Counted from the first letter of the stretch, positions 11,173 through 23,358 are shown. The stretch is DNA of 64,000 nt from Calamus simplicifolius (GCA_900491605.1 UESW01001866.1:249081-313080), one strand, 5' to 3'. Numbers and translations: made by a program. The notes: generated from the sequence alone by a model not told the origin.

Positions 11173-12735
11173 TGTTGGCCCAGATGGCAACCCAAGAGGG
11201 GGGGTGAATTGGGTTCTTAAAAATTTAACCTTTTAAACTATGTGCTTTGAATTAAAAGAGATTAAGTGCAGGATAAATATAAGCACAAATAAAGAGATAG
11301 AGTGAGAGAGTCAAAACACGACAAACAAAGATTTTATAGTGGTTCGGTGTATCCAACACCTACGTCCACTCCCAAGTATCACTTGGGTCCACACTATAAT
11401 CTACTTGATTACAGCCGAGTTGTTTTACAAGCACACAACTCAAAACTTGTTGTTTCCCCTGGGATTACAACGAACCCAGCTGGTTTTCCGGGCTCACCAG
11501 CACAAAACCCAACCACAAGCTATCCTTAGCTTGTACCGAGGTATACCACCTCCACTAATTCAATCCCCGATTGAATCAGCAAACACAAATGAAAAATAGA
11601 GTTTAAGTACACAGCAGCTCCTCAAATGAGCAAATAAATAATAAACTAAACAAGGATAACAAAAGCCTGTTTGAAGATATTTGAATGTGTGCTTTTCTTC
11701 TTTTCTTCTTTTCCTCTTCTCCTTTGAAAGATTGAATCAGGGCCTCAGCTCAGATTCTTCAGAAACTTGCAGTTGAGAAGATGAGGATATGGGGCTTTTG
11801 CTTTCTCTCTTCAAATGTTGGAAATCTCTTGATTTGAACTTGAGAAGCTTGTGGATTTCTCTTTGAGCTTTCTGAGGATGATGGATTTGAGCTCTAAGTT
11901 AATTTCTCTCTCTTTTTCACAGAGTATTTTTTCTTGATTTTTCTTCTTTTCTTTTGTATGTGCTTTCTTTTTTTTTTAAACAAACAATTTTTCCTTTATA
12001 TAGATCTCTTAATACAGGTTTAGGTGGGAAATATAGCAGTTGTGAGATGTATGGATTCTTCTACACACAAAGAAAATAGCCGTTAGAGGTTAGGTGAAAA
12101 GAAATCTTACCGTTGAAGTCCGTTCTGACAGATAAAAAATCCGTTCCTGATAGGTTGGAGTCGGCTCCAACTTTTCAGGTGTCGGCTCCAAGTCGGGTGT
12201 TCAAAAATAGTAAAGAAAAAGTTGTTGGGGAGTCAGCTCCGAGAAAGGTAAGTGTCGGCTCGTCGCTTTCGGGAGTCGGCTCCAGAAACTGTAAGTGTCG
12301 GCTCCAGAAAAGTCCATAAAAATACGCTCTCTGTTCTCAGGTTAGAGTCGGCTCCAGAAACTCAGGTGTCGCTCCCGAAATCTTAGGTGTCGGCTCCCGA
12401 ATTCTAGGTATCGGCTCCAGAAACTGAAACAGAATGCACTTCTCTGTATCTCAGGTTGGAGTTGGCTCTGAAACCCTGGGTGTCGACTCCAGACCATGCC
12501 AAAATCCTAGAAACCTTCTGATACGCCTTGGGGTCGGCTCCTGACTATTTGGGTGTCGACTCCAAGCTCTGAACTTTGAAAAGTTCTTTTAAAACATTGA
12601 TTCAAAACATGTTTCTTTATTCTTTTTGATTGATCAAACATTTTTAATCCCTGAAACACTTGTTAAATCTATTAGAAACAAAATGAATATACTCATGTCT
12701 TTTATTAATCATCAAAATCAATAATTGGGTCAACA
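11173..12735 (-). repeat. 5' LTR of the Sirevirus-like element
   Basis: Starts TGTTGGCCCA and ends TGGGTCAACA on the plus strand. It is about 1563 bp against 1385 bp for its partner. Most of the difference is extra copies of the GTGTCGGCTCC-type motif at about 12295-12500. The remainder aligns closely with the 3120-4504 LTR. Confidence 0.92.
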
Positions 12736-12898
12736 CTTTCTCTCTAGGCTACTTCATTCTTGCCAAGAAAATGATTAGAGGGATGTTCTTGGCCTGCTAT
12801 TCTTCCCCTCTTTTTATACATGGAACGCTCGTGCTCTCGTGAGCAGCAAAATGCTCACATGGTTCCTTCTCTTTTTTTTTTAATTAAAACTTTTTCCA
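12736..12898. mobile_element. Right part of the LTR split by the Sirevirus insertion
   Basis: It starts with the second CTTTC target duplication and continues the alignment to the LTR at 59793-61007 (from 60230) through 'tctctaggctacttcatt' and the 'gctcgtgctctcg' phrase. Similarity ends in a poly-T/AATTAAAAC segment near 12898, so this older LTR is truncated. Confidence 0.75.
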
Positions 12899-13273
12899 AC
12901 ACCATGTCCATGTTATCCACCCCTGCAACACATTAACGAACAACGATGAGGTTAAGTCCCAGGATCATTTGAAATAACACCAGGGATTTTCTTCGACTGC
13001 TACACCAATAGTCTCCTAGCAGTAATGTATGCAGTCAATAACAAGAGGGAAACACGATTTGCAGATAAATTAGATGAGAAAAATGAAGAGAAATTCTTCA
13101 TTGCTTTCTCCCTAACATCAAGCGTTTGGTTTGCTTATTTTGCATACCTTTTAATTTAAGAAGTGCCTTCCTTATTTTGCTCTCGCATCCCATGCAATCC
13201 ATGTGAACGCACATCTCCACGATCTGTACACCCACCAAGATACATATATCTCATCAGAAGATTATCATCGTTA
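12899..13273. other. Interval without recognised features
   Basis: Mixed-composition sequence between two retroelement fragments; nothing convincing was seen on either strand. Confidence 0.4.
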
Positions 13274-13720
13274 TGTGGTTTTTTTCCATTAAGCATATCG
13301 ATTGACACGATTAAGATAGTCTTATATTCAATATCGAGGGATTACGTGGATTCAAAATTTGAATTCACGATTAAGATAGACATCCCTCAACCATATTTCG
13401 TTTGAAGCACCCTCTGTGATGGACAGATAAGGCATAAAGGAAAATAAAATGAAAAGGTCCTTGCATCTGGTCTCTACGAAAGTTTATACCATCACTGAGA
13501 GAGACTGTAAGGTATGGAAGAGCCTGATCTGAAGAAATATCAACCCATTTGCGTGGATCAATGGCTGAAGGTATTTATGTGTTTATTTATTTTTTTATTA
13601 TCATGATAAATATATATTGGTCTCATATTTCTACATATTTGATATATATGTTATTTAGTCTCACAAATATGCAAAGGATCAATATAATTTTTTATTGTAT
13701 CAGGGCCTATAAAAATACCT
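13274..13720 (+). repeat. 5' LTR segment of the decayed copia element
   Basis: Matches 18563-18985 over the phrases 'atcgagggattacgt', 'gatagacatccctcaa' and 'gcaccctctgtgatggac'. A third partial copy is at 61868-61980. The true right end of this LTR lies somewhere beyond 13720 and is unresolved. Confidence 0.7.
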
Positions 13721-14274
13721 CTTCTTTGTTTATTGGGATTCTTTCTATATAATCTATATTATTTTTAGAATTTGATAAAATTCTTGAGAAACCATCATTA
13801 TTTCATTTATTTGATAAAGAAAGGTAAGGCATTCTTGGTCTCTATTTCTCTTATCTAGGGATAGTCCAAAGGAGAGGCTACTGGTAGTACCATGAATTAT
13901 TTGACCCAACGGGCGTATGGTAGGGATATTAGAGACATACCAATAAGGAAGGCTACTGGTAGTATCTTGGTGCATTTGACCCAACTATCTGCGTACCGAA
14001 AGAGTTAATAGGTCATCAAGAATCATCAGAAAGGGCATTAGATTTGGTAAACTCTTAATATTCAATTTTATTTAATTTAGTTTTATTTAAGAGAAGCATT
14101 AGCAAGATCTATGCCATGAAGCATGCACCTATTTGTTCGCTGGATATAGTTTAAATAAAAAAATCATAAAAGATGTGGGATTGAGATTCTGGTATGATGG
14201 TTAAAACTTAGATTTTTAAATTTGAGATCAAAGAAACCATGGGATTAGGCTCTCTCCCATGATAGACTCGTATT

Positions 14275-14480
14275 GCGTGATACGGGTATCATTAAAAAAA
14301 ATGACTGCGTCAGCCTGGGCTAGCAGCCAATTAGGCCAGTCGTTGGCCCAGCGGCTGGCCCAGGCGCTCGCTTGGGCCAGGCAGCCAGGCGCTGGCCCAG
14401 CGGCCAGCACTTGGGCCAAGCGTCTAGCCGCCAGGCTGGGCCGCGTGTCCAGCCTGGGCCGCACCTACGTCTGACCCATG
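14275..14480. repeat. Local GC-rich TGGGCC/CTGGCC repeat
   Basis: A 200-bp island with repeated CTGGCCCAG and TTGGGCC words in otherwise AT-rich DNA, within the leader or LTR of the decayed copia element. Frames are open on both strands only because of the repeat. Confidence 0.5.
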
Positions 14481-15129
14481 TTGAGAAAATTTTTGGAATG
14501 ATTGAGAAAATTTTGAGGTGAATTAAACTATTGAAATTGGGTGAGGATGGTGGACTGTTGGCTCGTCCATCAAATGATTGGGCCGTTGGCCTAGCCTAAT
14601 TATGTTCAATTATATTTAGAATTTGTGTGTATAAATTTTATGATTATGCATGCATTTTGAGTGACATAATTGAGCATAAAATTTAAATAATGTATAAAGT
14701 GATAAATATAATTTAAATAATTAAGGAGTAGCCACAGCATCCTTAATTATAAAATTATAATAAAGTTAATGAATCACATAAATAATAGACATTAATTATA
14801 ATTAATTATATGGATATAATAAAATTTATTTCATAAAAAATTTGTTATATTTGTATAATTAATTAGGATAAAATATCAAATTATATTTTTCTAATCTATC
14901 CACAGAAATTAGAAAGAAGGAACATAATTTGATAGTTTTATCATACAGACTTAAGTGAATCTAATTGAATTAGAGCTTTAGCCTACAAGCAAGTTTTATG
15001 TCAGTAGATTTACTATTTTCTAAATGCATGATTTACATTGGTAAAGCATTTTTATTAGCCTCAATTTTTGGTAATAAGCATGTATGTTTAATTTTGTTGT
15101 TATGCAACATGTAAATTTCTCTGATATAA

Positions 15130-15850
15130 AATATGACATACCTGAATTGAGGGGTGATAACTATAACGTTTGGAAGGAGAGAATTCTTCTTCATCTGGGA
15201 TGGTGGACATTGATTATGCTATAAAAAAGGATGAACCACCTTCAGTAACTCACACTAGCACTCCTAGTGAGATTGCGATTTATGAACGTTGGAAGCGATC
15301 TAATCGCTTGAGTGTAATGTTCATAAAGATAAAAATCTCTGTTGGTATACGTGGTTCAGTTGATAAGCATAAGAATGTCAGGAAGCTACTAAAGGTCATT
15401 GATGAGCAATTCAGTACTACAGACAAAGCTCTTGCCAGCACCCTAATTTTGAAGTTCTCATTCTTGAGGCTCACTGAAGTGAGAGGTGTGCGTGAGCACA
15501 TTATGCAAATGAGGGACATTGCAGCTCAACTGAAGACTCTTGAGGTTAAAATGTCTGAGTCCTTTCTGGTGTACTATATTTTAAACACCCTTCTATAGTA
15601 GTATGAACCATTTAAGATATCTTATAATATACATAAGAAAAAATGATCAATCAATGGACTTTTGGCCATGTGTGTTCAAGAATAGGGTAGACTGGTGATG
15701 GAATTGGGTGAGAGTGCAATGCTGACTATAAATGGAAAAGATCAGGCACGGACTAAGAATAAGGGTAAAAGTAAAATAGCACCCCAATCTGACATTAAGA
15801 AGGAATCCAAGTATTTTTCTGTAAGAAGAAGGGACACATGAAGAAGGATT
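15130..15850 (+). pseudogene. Copia gag remnant
   Basis: Fragments in shifting frames read as a copia gag: DIPELRGDNYNVWKE at about 15138-15180, IDYAIKKDEPPSVTH, then a longer stretch to 15598 with YERWKRSNRLSVMFIK, ASTLILKFSFLRLT and REHIMQMRDIAAQLK (the UBN2 domain). After 15600 the fragments continue with stops. A nucleocapsid knuckle remnant (KKKGHMKKDC) is at about 15815-15850, with its first cysteine pair degraded. Confidence 0.8.
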
Positions 15851-15899
15851 GCATCAAGTTCAAGACTTGGCTTGAAAAGAAAGGTAAAATAATATCATT

Positions 15900-17370
15900 T
15901 GTCTGTTATGAATCTAATATGGCTGATGTTATTTATAACACATGGTGGATTGATTCTAGTTCTACAATCCACATTTGCAATACTTTGTGGGATATGCAAA
16001 ACTTAAGAAAGCTAGTGGAAAGTGAGCAATATATCTTTTCAGAAAATAAGATGCACTAACATGTGGAAGCTATAGGGACATGCACTTTAGTTCTAGTAGT
16101 TGTTTTATTTTAAATTTGGAAAGGACTTTTTATGTACCTAATTTTTCTAGGAATTTAATTTCAGTTTCAAGACTTGTACCTTTGGGTTATTCCTTCAACT
16201 TTTTAGATACTTCTTCTAGTTTATATTATAAATCTAAACTTATTGGGAATTGTACTTTGTCTGATGGTCTTTTCTATATTAATTTGTAAAATGATACCAC
16301 TCATGATGTGATGCATGTTAGGGCTAGCATGAAAAGATGTGTTGTAAATGATAACTTTTCCATGTTATGGCACCGAAGATTGGGATATATCTCCATAGAT
16401 AGAATCAAAAGGTTAGTGAATGAAGAAGTACTCAGTATTTTGACTTCACTGACTTTGACACTTGTATGGACTGCATTAAGGGCAAGCAGACCAATAAGTC
16501 AAAGAAAGATGCCAAGAGTAGTTCAGACCTATTAGAGATCATACACACAAACATTTGTTATCCGTATATGGATTTTTATCCTTCATCGATGACTACTCAC
16601 AATTTATATATTTGTACTTGCTTCAAAATAAAAATAAAGCATTAGGTGTCTTTAAAATTTTTAAGGCAGAAGTAGAGACACAATGTGAAAAATAAATCAA
16701 AATTGTGAGATCCGATAGAGGAGGTGAGTATTATGGGAGATACACTGAAGATGGACAAATGCCTGGTCCATTTGCAAAGTTTCTTCAAGAATATGGGATT
16801 ATTTTTAATACAATTTACCTGACTCACCTGATCAGAATGGTATAGCAGAGAGAAGGAATCAAACATTGATGGACATGATGAGGAGCATGATTAGCAGCTC
16901 CAAACTGCCTAAGTCCTTGTGGACAAAAGCTCTCAAGACGGCAGTGTACATATTGAATCAGTTCCAACCAAGGTTGTTTCCAAAATGCCATTTGAGTTAT
17001 TTAAAGGTTGAAAACCAAGTTTGTGATATGTACGCATATGAGGATGCCCAAGTGAAGTGAGAGTGTATAATCCATAAGAAAAAAGCTGAACCTAGGACCA
17101 TTAGTGGATATTTTGTTGGATATGCCAAGAGGTCCAAAGGATATAGATTTTATTGTCCATCTCACATAACTTGGATTATGGAATCAAGAAATGCCAAATT
17201 TCTTGAAAATGACTTGATCAGTGAAAGTGATCAATTGCAGAGCATGATTCCTGAAAGAAAATATTCTGATGCTCAACCTTTCACTTCAAGTGACAGACTA
17301 ATTATCGTTCATAGTGCCCCTCAAGATCAAATGGGCATCAAACAACCAGTCGTTGAAATTTCATAATTTG
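15900..17370 (+). pseudogene. Copia protease and integrase remnant
   Basis: A WWIDSSSTIHICN segment at about 15945 corresponds to the protease active-site block with degraded residues. At 16355-16500 the GAG-pre-integrase finger (MLWHRRLGYIS) is followed by a CIKGKQTNKSK-like piece in another frame. The integrase core is recognisable around 16705-16790 (RSDRGGEYYG-like) and 16870-16960 (MRSMISSSKLPKSLWTKAL). Many stops separate these pieces. The region from 17060 to 17370 corresponds to the integrase C-terminus and the pol linker. Confidence 0.75.
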
Positions 17371-17379
17371 CTGATAATA

Positions 17380-18270
17380 AACTAGAAGATCTAGTCTCTC
17401 ATGAGTTACCAGAGATAGTTGAACAATTAACATCACAAGAGGAGGTTGTTACAATATTGAAAAGATCTACAAGAGAAAAGAAATCAGCAATTTCTAGTGA
17501 CTATATTGTGTATCTTCAAGTCAAACTATAATATTGGAGCTAAAAATGATCCTCAAATATTTTTACAAGCCATGAGTTGTAAGGAATCCAATTTATGGTA
17601 TGATGCTATAAAAGAGAAGATGAATTCTATGGCATTTAATGAAGTCTGAAATCTTATTAAGTTTTCTGATTGAGCAAAAGCCATTGGCTGTAAATGGGTC
17701 TTTAAGACCAAGAAAGACTCGTTAAGCAACATTGAGCGATATAAGGCAAGACTCGTTGCTTAGGGATTCACTCAAAGAGAGGGAATTGATTACAAGAAGA
17801 CATTTTCTTCTATATCCAAGAAAGATTTCTTCCGCATTATCATGGCACTTGTGCGCATTTTAACTTAAAGCTGTAATAAATAGATGTGAAAACTGCATTT
17901 CTCAATGAAGATCTAGAGAAAGAGGTTTATATGAAATAACTTAAAGGATTTTTCTTTAGTAATAATGAGCAATTGGTATGCAAGCTTAAGAGATATATAT
18001 ATGGATTGAAACAAGCCTCTCGACAATGGTACTCAAAATTTCATGATGTGATTTCTTCATTTAGATTTGTAGAGAACATCATGGATCAAAATTTATTTTC
18101 TGATCCTATATGTAGATGATATTTTACTTGCAACTAATGATAAAGGTATGTTACATGAGGTGAAATAATTTTTCTCTAAGAATTTTGACATGAAAGATAT
18201 GGGTAATGCCTCTTATGCACTGGCATTAAAATTCAGAGAGAAACTTCGAGATATTTTAGGTCTGTCTCAA
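17380..18270 (+). pseudogene. Copia reverse transcriptase remnant
   Basis: Pieces of the RT domain are readable in several frames: GCKWVFKTKKDS (about 17685), KARLVA followed by a stop and GFTQREGIDY (17745), a degraded DVKTAFLNEDL block (17882), YGLKQASRQWYSKFHD (17998) and a YVDDILLATND-like catalytic block (18110). RNase H is missing; the polypurine tract and LTR follow within 300 bp. Confidence 0.75.
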
Positions 18271-18562
18271 GAAACCTAATTTGTTTAATTTGTTGTATAG
18301 ACAAATTTTATAATTAATGAAACTCTTTTATGGTTGTGATTCACATTCAGTTTTTAGTGTACACATTTATCTTGTGATGAGCATTATTAAGTTGGACCTA
18401 AAATAAACATGTGATTTATTCATTAAGTTATATATGTTTGAAAAATATAATACATTGTGATACATGGTTAATAATACTCGATTTAAGAGGATCTATTGTT
18501 ATGATCCATGTATTCTGTTTCTTACTATAGTAATAGAATATACGGACCAAGTGGAAGAATAT

Positions 18563-18985
18563 TGATTTTTATCATTAAGGTATTGATTAGATACAATTAA
18601 GATGGTCCTATATTCGATATCGAGGGATTACGTAGATTCAAAATTTGAATTCACGATTAAGATAGACATCCCTCAATCATATTCCATTTGAAGCACCCTC
18701 TGTGATGGACAGATAAGGCATAAAGAAAAATAAAATGGGAAGGTTCCTGCACCTGGTCTCTACGTAAATTTATACCATCGCTAAGAGAGACCGTAAGGTA
18801 TGAAAGAGTCTTATCATGATCTGAAATTTATTTACGTGGATCAATGATTGAAGGTATTTATATGTTTATTTATATTTTTTATTATCATGATAATATATAT
18901 TGGTCTCATATTTCTGCATTTGGTCTGACAAACATGCAAGGGATCAACATAATTTTTTGCCTATCACGTTATGCTCAGGCCTAGT
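18563..18985 (+). repeat. Truncated 3' LTR of the decayed copia element
   Basis: Begins TGATTTTTATC right after the purine-rich AAGTGGAAGAATA and aligns with 13274-13720. Similarity stops at the 'caggcctag' phrase. Confidence 0.7.
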
Positions 18986-19640
18986 ACTCTCGGCAAGCAT
19001 TTTCAGATGTTGAGATACTAATGGTGAGAAGAAGGCAAGGGAAAGAGAAGCAGGGCACCCCGTCATTTTGGCTTCTGCTTCTGAGATCTAGTGGCTAGTT
19101 GCGGCTTTGTTTCTGCCCGTTTCTCACAAGGGGAAAACTATCTTGGTTGCTTGATGGGCAAGCCATTGCACTACGTGCTTGATGGGCAAGCCATTGCACT
19201 ACGCGAGGCCATACATGGATGTCCGGTGGAATCTGTGGCCTTGGTGGCAGTGAGATGGGGAGAGTATAAACTTCTAAAGTCTTGGAAGATACCGTTTTAG
19301 CATTTCTGAAAGACTGGCAATAGTGAGTCAAATGAGTATTGTATTTAGAAGTCCCACAGCCAAACCGACATTATCTTATATTAAAGCGTGTTTTTTCCTA
19401 CTTGTCCAGGGAAAAGCAACGCTTCAACCAATTAGAGCCTTCCACGGCATCTTGACCTTGGTTAAGTCGTTCGTCTCTTTCCAGAAAGTTGCAGGGAAAC
19501 TACGTGGGCTAGGACGGCGGGAAAGGGAGCAGCAGCGAGATGCATCGGAGCTAAACACCATATATTAGAATGAAGCCATGTAAATGCGACATGTAGTTTA
19601 AAAATTTTACGTGGGGAAAATCTATTGGGTGGATTTAGCT
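18986..19640. other. Interval with a 28-bp tandem duplication
   Basis: No recognised gene. Positions 19150-19205 contain two nearly identical copies of a 28-bp unit starting CTTGATGGGCAAGCC. A short plus-strand frame (19091-19300) spans it but matches nothing I know. Confidence 0.45.
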
Positions 19641-19999
19641 TTTGGTGAAGTTAGCATAATACGCAAAACAGCCCACGCGGGAAAGCATCGGCGGGAAATT
19701 CTAGCGCTTTCTCCTCATTAGCGCCCCGCCCCAACACCCAAAACAAAAGAAAAAGACATATTTATCCTAAAATATTTAGGTCAAAATACCCCAAGTCAAA
19801 ACAGCCCTCCTTGCCTGCCCCTTCCCCTCCTCTCTCACTCCGGATCAAAACACCTTTCGATCCGATCATTTGAAGCTTGGTTGAAGAGATTTCAACTTAT
19901 AATCGAGCAATGGACAAGCAACTAACAATTTAGAAAGATTCTATAGTCGTAAAGGTTAGTTTATATCCCCGTTTTCAATTTTTTTCTGGTTCGTGAGTT

Positions 20000-20268
20000 G
20001 TTCGGCCCTGTATAATCGAACAGGTCAAATCTGTTTGGCCACATAGGACCGAACTGAGTTAATATGTTCAGCCCTGATAAGTCGAATAGAAGGATTCTGT
20101 TCGGCCACACATGGCCGAATAGAAGAATTTCGTTGTTCGACCCAGCGTTCAGCCTGCTGGACCGAGTAGAATTCAATTCTGTTCGGTCTGTTGGGCTGAA
20201 CAAAATTAGTTTTGTTCGGCCTTCTTGGCCGAACAGAGAGTGTCTGTTCGGCCCTGATTGGCCGAACA
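20000..20268. repeat. Array of short GTTCGGCC hairpins
   Basis: About seven units in which GTTCGGCC (or a one-base variant) is followed after 5-15 bases by GGCCGAAC, forming 8-bp stems. The last two (20219-20234 and 20246-20267) are perfect. The spacing between hairpins is roughly 35-45 bp. A second, shorter set lies at 20913-21010. The frames that cross the array on both strands are composition artefacts. Confidence 0.8.
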
Positions 20269-20414
20269 TACACTCGGCCGAGCGAGGGGGGTTAAAAGAT
20301 GAAGAAGGAAAGGAGTAGTTTAGATATTTTCTAAATTTAAAGAAGCTAACTAATTTTGAGGGCTACTAAATAAAAAATAAAATAAAAAAATATAGATGGT
20401 CTTAAGCAAAAGAT

Positions 20415-20485
20415 GCGGGCCAAATAGAATTTTCCTTCAATGACCGAGTCTGCCACAGCGGATGGGGAGTGTCTATTTGGCCCGC
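20415..20485. repeat. Head-to-head element termini
   Basis: GCGGGCCAAATAG (20415-20427) and CTATTTGGCCCGC (20473-20485) are exact inverted copies 45 bp apart. Reading outward from each, both flanks share further features in the same order: a T-rich tract next to a TAGCCCTC phrase, a CTAAACTAC phrase, then GTTCGGCC hairpins. This looks like two related elements meeting head to head. Confidence 0.6.
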
Positions 20486-20678
20486 GAATATTGCTGAGGA
20501 GCCCCCCAAATTTTTTTTTTACTCAGTAGCCCTCCAATATTGCTGAGGAGCCCCCCTATTTTTATAAAATTCCTAAACTACCCCTCCTCCCAGCAGCCCC
20601 CTTAAGATTGCTATTTGGCCCCCCGTTCCCCCTCACATTCGACCCTTCCCTTGTTGCTCGCGCTCACCTCTCTCGCTC

Positions 20679-23358
20679 ATGGTGCTCCCCGGCGACGGCT
20701 TCCCCGGCAGCGGATCGCTCTCTTCGGCATGTAAGGTAAGTCTTCTTCCTCCCTCCTTCCCTCCCTCCCTCCCTTCCTCGATCTATCCCAAGATGTTTTT
20801 TTTTTTGCCAAGATCCCTCCCTCCCCGACGTCCATATGTGTCCAACGGCTCCGCCACATGATCTACCCCTTCGTCCCCCCAAGATCCCTCCTTCGCCAAG
20901 CCTCCCAGCTCTGTTCGGCCCTGGATGGGCCGAACCGAGGGAAATCCGTTCGGCCAGCTGGGAACTAAATCCGTTCGGCCCAACTGGCCGAACGGAATAG
21001 GCCGAACGGAATTAAATAATTTTTTTAAAATTAAAATAATTATTATAATTATTATAATATAATATAATTAATATAGTATATTATAATTATAATTGTAATA
21101 TACTACTATAATTATATAATTATAATTATAATCAAGTATATTATAAAGTATGATTAACATAATCATATATTTTTATTATTAATATATTTTCAATAAAAAT
21201 ATATTATTTTGACATAATTATAAAATATAATTTTAATAAAGTATATTATAATAATCATTATAATAATCAAGTATATTATAAAGTATATTAGTATTATAAA
21301 GTATATTATAATTATAATCAAGTATATTATTATAAAGTATATATATATATTTTTAATAAAAATATATTATTTTGATTTATTTTTATTTTACTAATGAATA
21401 TTGCAATGTTTCAGATATGGATGCTGGCCCCTCACGAGTTAGACCCATAGCGTTTGCTAGAAGACGTAGAACCCAGGCGCCTGAGGTTATTGAGGTTCCT
21501 AAGGTTCCTAAGGATCTTGTTGCACCATCGCCCCCAGATGAGACAGCAGACGAGGACATCCCAGCTATGAATATTGATGATGATGAGACGGATGGTCCTT
21601 GTCCAGGCGGTCCTGAGAATGAGTCTGTCCTTAGGAGTTTCAGGACACATATTGCAGCCTCCATTTGGAGGCAACATGTATTTGTTCATTGTTCTACCGT
21701 ATTTTATTAAATGTATTATTTCGATGCTGTTATGTGTTATTCATGTTATCCATTTATATTTCACAGGAATGGACTCCACTGAAGTGCATGAGCCATGCTG
21801 CCAAAGTAGGTGATTTGCAGTGGTGAGCATCAGGGCAATCGAATAGGAGATTCAGGGATATAGTTCAGCAGTTGGGTCTTCTAGAGCTAGTGCATTGCTC
21901 TTATCGGTTCGCCGATAAGATTCTTGTCTCGGGCTTTGTAGAGAGATGGCAGTCCGAGATGAACACCTTACATCTTTCCTTTGGCGAGATGACAATCACA
22001 TTGGATGATGTTGTCTCCATATTAGGGATTAGTGTCATGGGTGCCTCAGTGTCCTTGTCTACAGATAGGATGAGTGATCGGGATGCTGAGGACCTACTAG
22101 TGTAGCTATTGGATGTATCACGGGATGACGCGCGTCGGGAGGTTATATCTGTCTGCGGTCAGTCTGTAAAGTTAGAGTGGCTGAAGAGTCATTTCCATAA
22201 TGTATCAGATAGAGATAGCCGCCGTAGGATAGACTGTGCAGCCGAGCATATTTGCTTTTTTTGTTAGGGTGTACACTTTTTGTCGATAAGAGCGGAACGA
22301 GGGTGCCTATAGCTTATCTTGCTCTGCTATGGCATTTGGATAGAGTGAGCACATATACCTGGGGTGCGGTTGCCTTGGCTCATTTATATCGGCAGTTGGG
22401 GATTGCATCTAGGGCATCCGTTGACAGATCAGTAGATATATGACGCTTCTCCATGCATGGATTTATGAGCATTTTCCCTTTCTCACTCCTCACCCAGCCC
22501 TAGACTATACTGATGCTAGGCCTCGCGTACACCGATGACTCCCGGCACTCTACCCCATTCTACGATGGACCATTTGGTCATTCTACGCGAGTCATTGGAC
22601 GTACTGAGGGCAGATGAGGTATGTACCATAGGACCATGCACTTGTGTATTTATATAATTTGTCATACATTATCAAACTTATTACGATTTAATATAATGCA
22701 GGTAGTTTGGGATCCCAATCGTCTTATCCGGGATGATCGTCTGTTCCTTGATATTGCATTCTTTAGTGGATGCCTGAAGTGCATGGATGTCGTAAAACCC
22801 TATCATCCTGAAAGGGTTTTACGACAGTTCGGTAGGATACAGACGATCCCCCGTGCACCACTAGCCCCTGAGCGAGCCAGCAGAGGATCGACAGCAGCTT
22901 CATACCGCATCCGGTACGTCTTCTATGAGCAGTTATGGGAGAGGTGGGAGGATCACCTACTGAGCACAGCGAGCAGGAACCATCCGGTGACCCGACCCTC
23001 AGATTGCGTACCGGGATTTTTGGAGTGGTTTTCTTGGATCACGCATCTGGCTGTTCACCCTCCAGAGAGCCGATCCAGTATCTACTCCCGATCACGTCCC
23101 GATGATGCTGATGCTGACGTGCTAGGCCAGCGTATTGCAGATGCTCTTGGCCTTTGCACTGACATACTTGATATGGAACGGGAGGAGGCTGCTGCGTCAC
23201 AGGGGATGCACATGTACGATGTCATATCGCAGATGGCACATGTGTTGCAGGGTCAGCATATCTCTACAGTGCAGCCTATTCAGCCTGATGTTCCTGGCCC
23301 TAGTCATGCATCGCCACAGCAGTACAGGCGTCGACGACGACGTGATGGGGATCCTTGA
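20679..23358 (+). pseudogene. Plant mobile domain (MAIN-like) gene, broken
   Basis: PMD proteins are plant nuclear proteins, partly domesticated and partly transposon-borne, that act in silencing and genome stability. A possible leader exon with a good donor lies at 20679-20735. The coding exon starts at 21417 (MDAGPSRVRP) with an acidic N-terminus and a donor after 21677. Exon 2 starts at 21767 and holds the PMD blocks VHCSYRFADKILVSGFVERW, HLSFGEMTITLDDVVSILGI and, in another frame, LALLWHLDRVSTYTWGAVAL. After the intron 22619-22701, exon 3 carries VVWDPNRL, KPYHPERVLRQFGRIQTIP and a basic tail RRRRRRDGDP ending at 23358. In-frame stops near 21821 and 22103 and a frame change near 22255 make this a probable pseudogene. 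It adjoins the head-to-head termini, suggesting that it was carried by a DNA transposon. Confidence 0.8.

Larger units (their letters stand above)
3120..12735 (-). mobile_element. Full-length Ty1/copia LTR retrotransposon, Sirevirus-like
   Basis: The element has two LTRs (3120-4504 and 11173-12735), a primer binding site for initiator tRNA-Met next to the right LTR, a polypurine tract next to the left LTR, and a perfect 5-bp target duplication CTTTC at 3115-3119 and 12736-12740. Reading on the minus strand gives the copia order gag, protease, integrase, reverse transcriptase, RNase H, then an additional ORF before the 3' LTR. That extra ORF, with extra polypurine stretches ahead of the LTR, is typical of the Sirevirus lineage. 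Coding frames are interrupted in several places, so this copy is probably not autonomous. The LTRs differ by scattered substitutions and one large indel, suggesting a moderately young insertion. Confidence 0.93.
13274..18985 (+). mobile_element. Decayed Ty1/copia element with truncated 3' LTR
   Basis: Sequence at 13280-13720 recurs at 18563-18985 in the same orientation, with copia gag and pol remnants between, as expected for a plus-strand LTR element. A polypurine-like AAGTGGAAGAATA precedes the right copy. The right copy loses similarity at about 18985, so the 3' LTR is truncated and no target duplication can be assigned. The end of the 5' LTR and the primer site were not located with confidence. 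Many stops and frame changes show an old, inactive copy. Its integrase and gag resemble those of the element at 39098-45600. Confidence 0.8.

Noticed and set aside
14228..14474. Ala/Gln/Trp-rich frames on both strands
   Set aside because: They come from the local TGGGCC repeat and have no homology.
20000..20268. Small frames across the hairpin array as possible peptides
   Set aside because: Frames are open on both strands due to the repeated motif.
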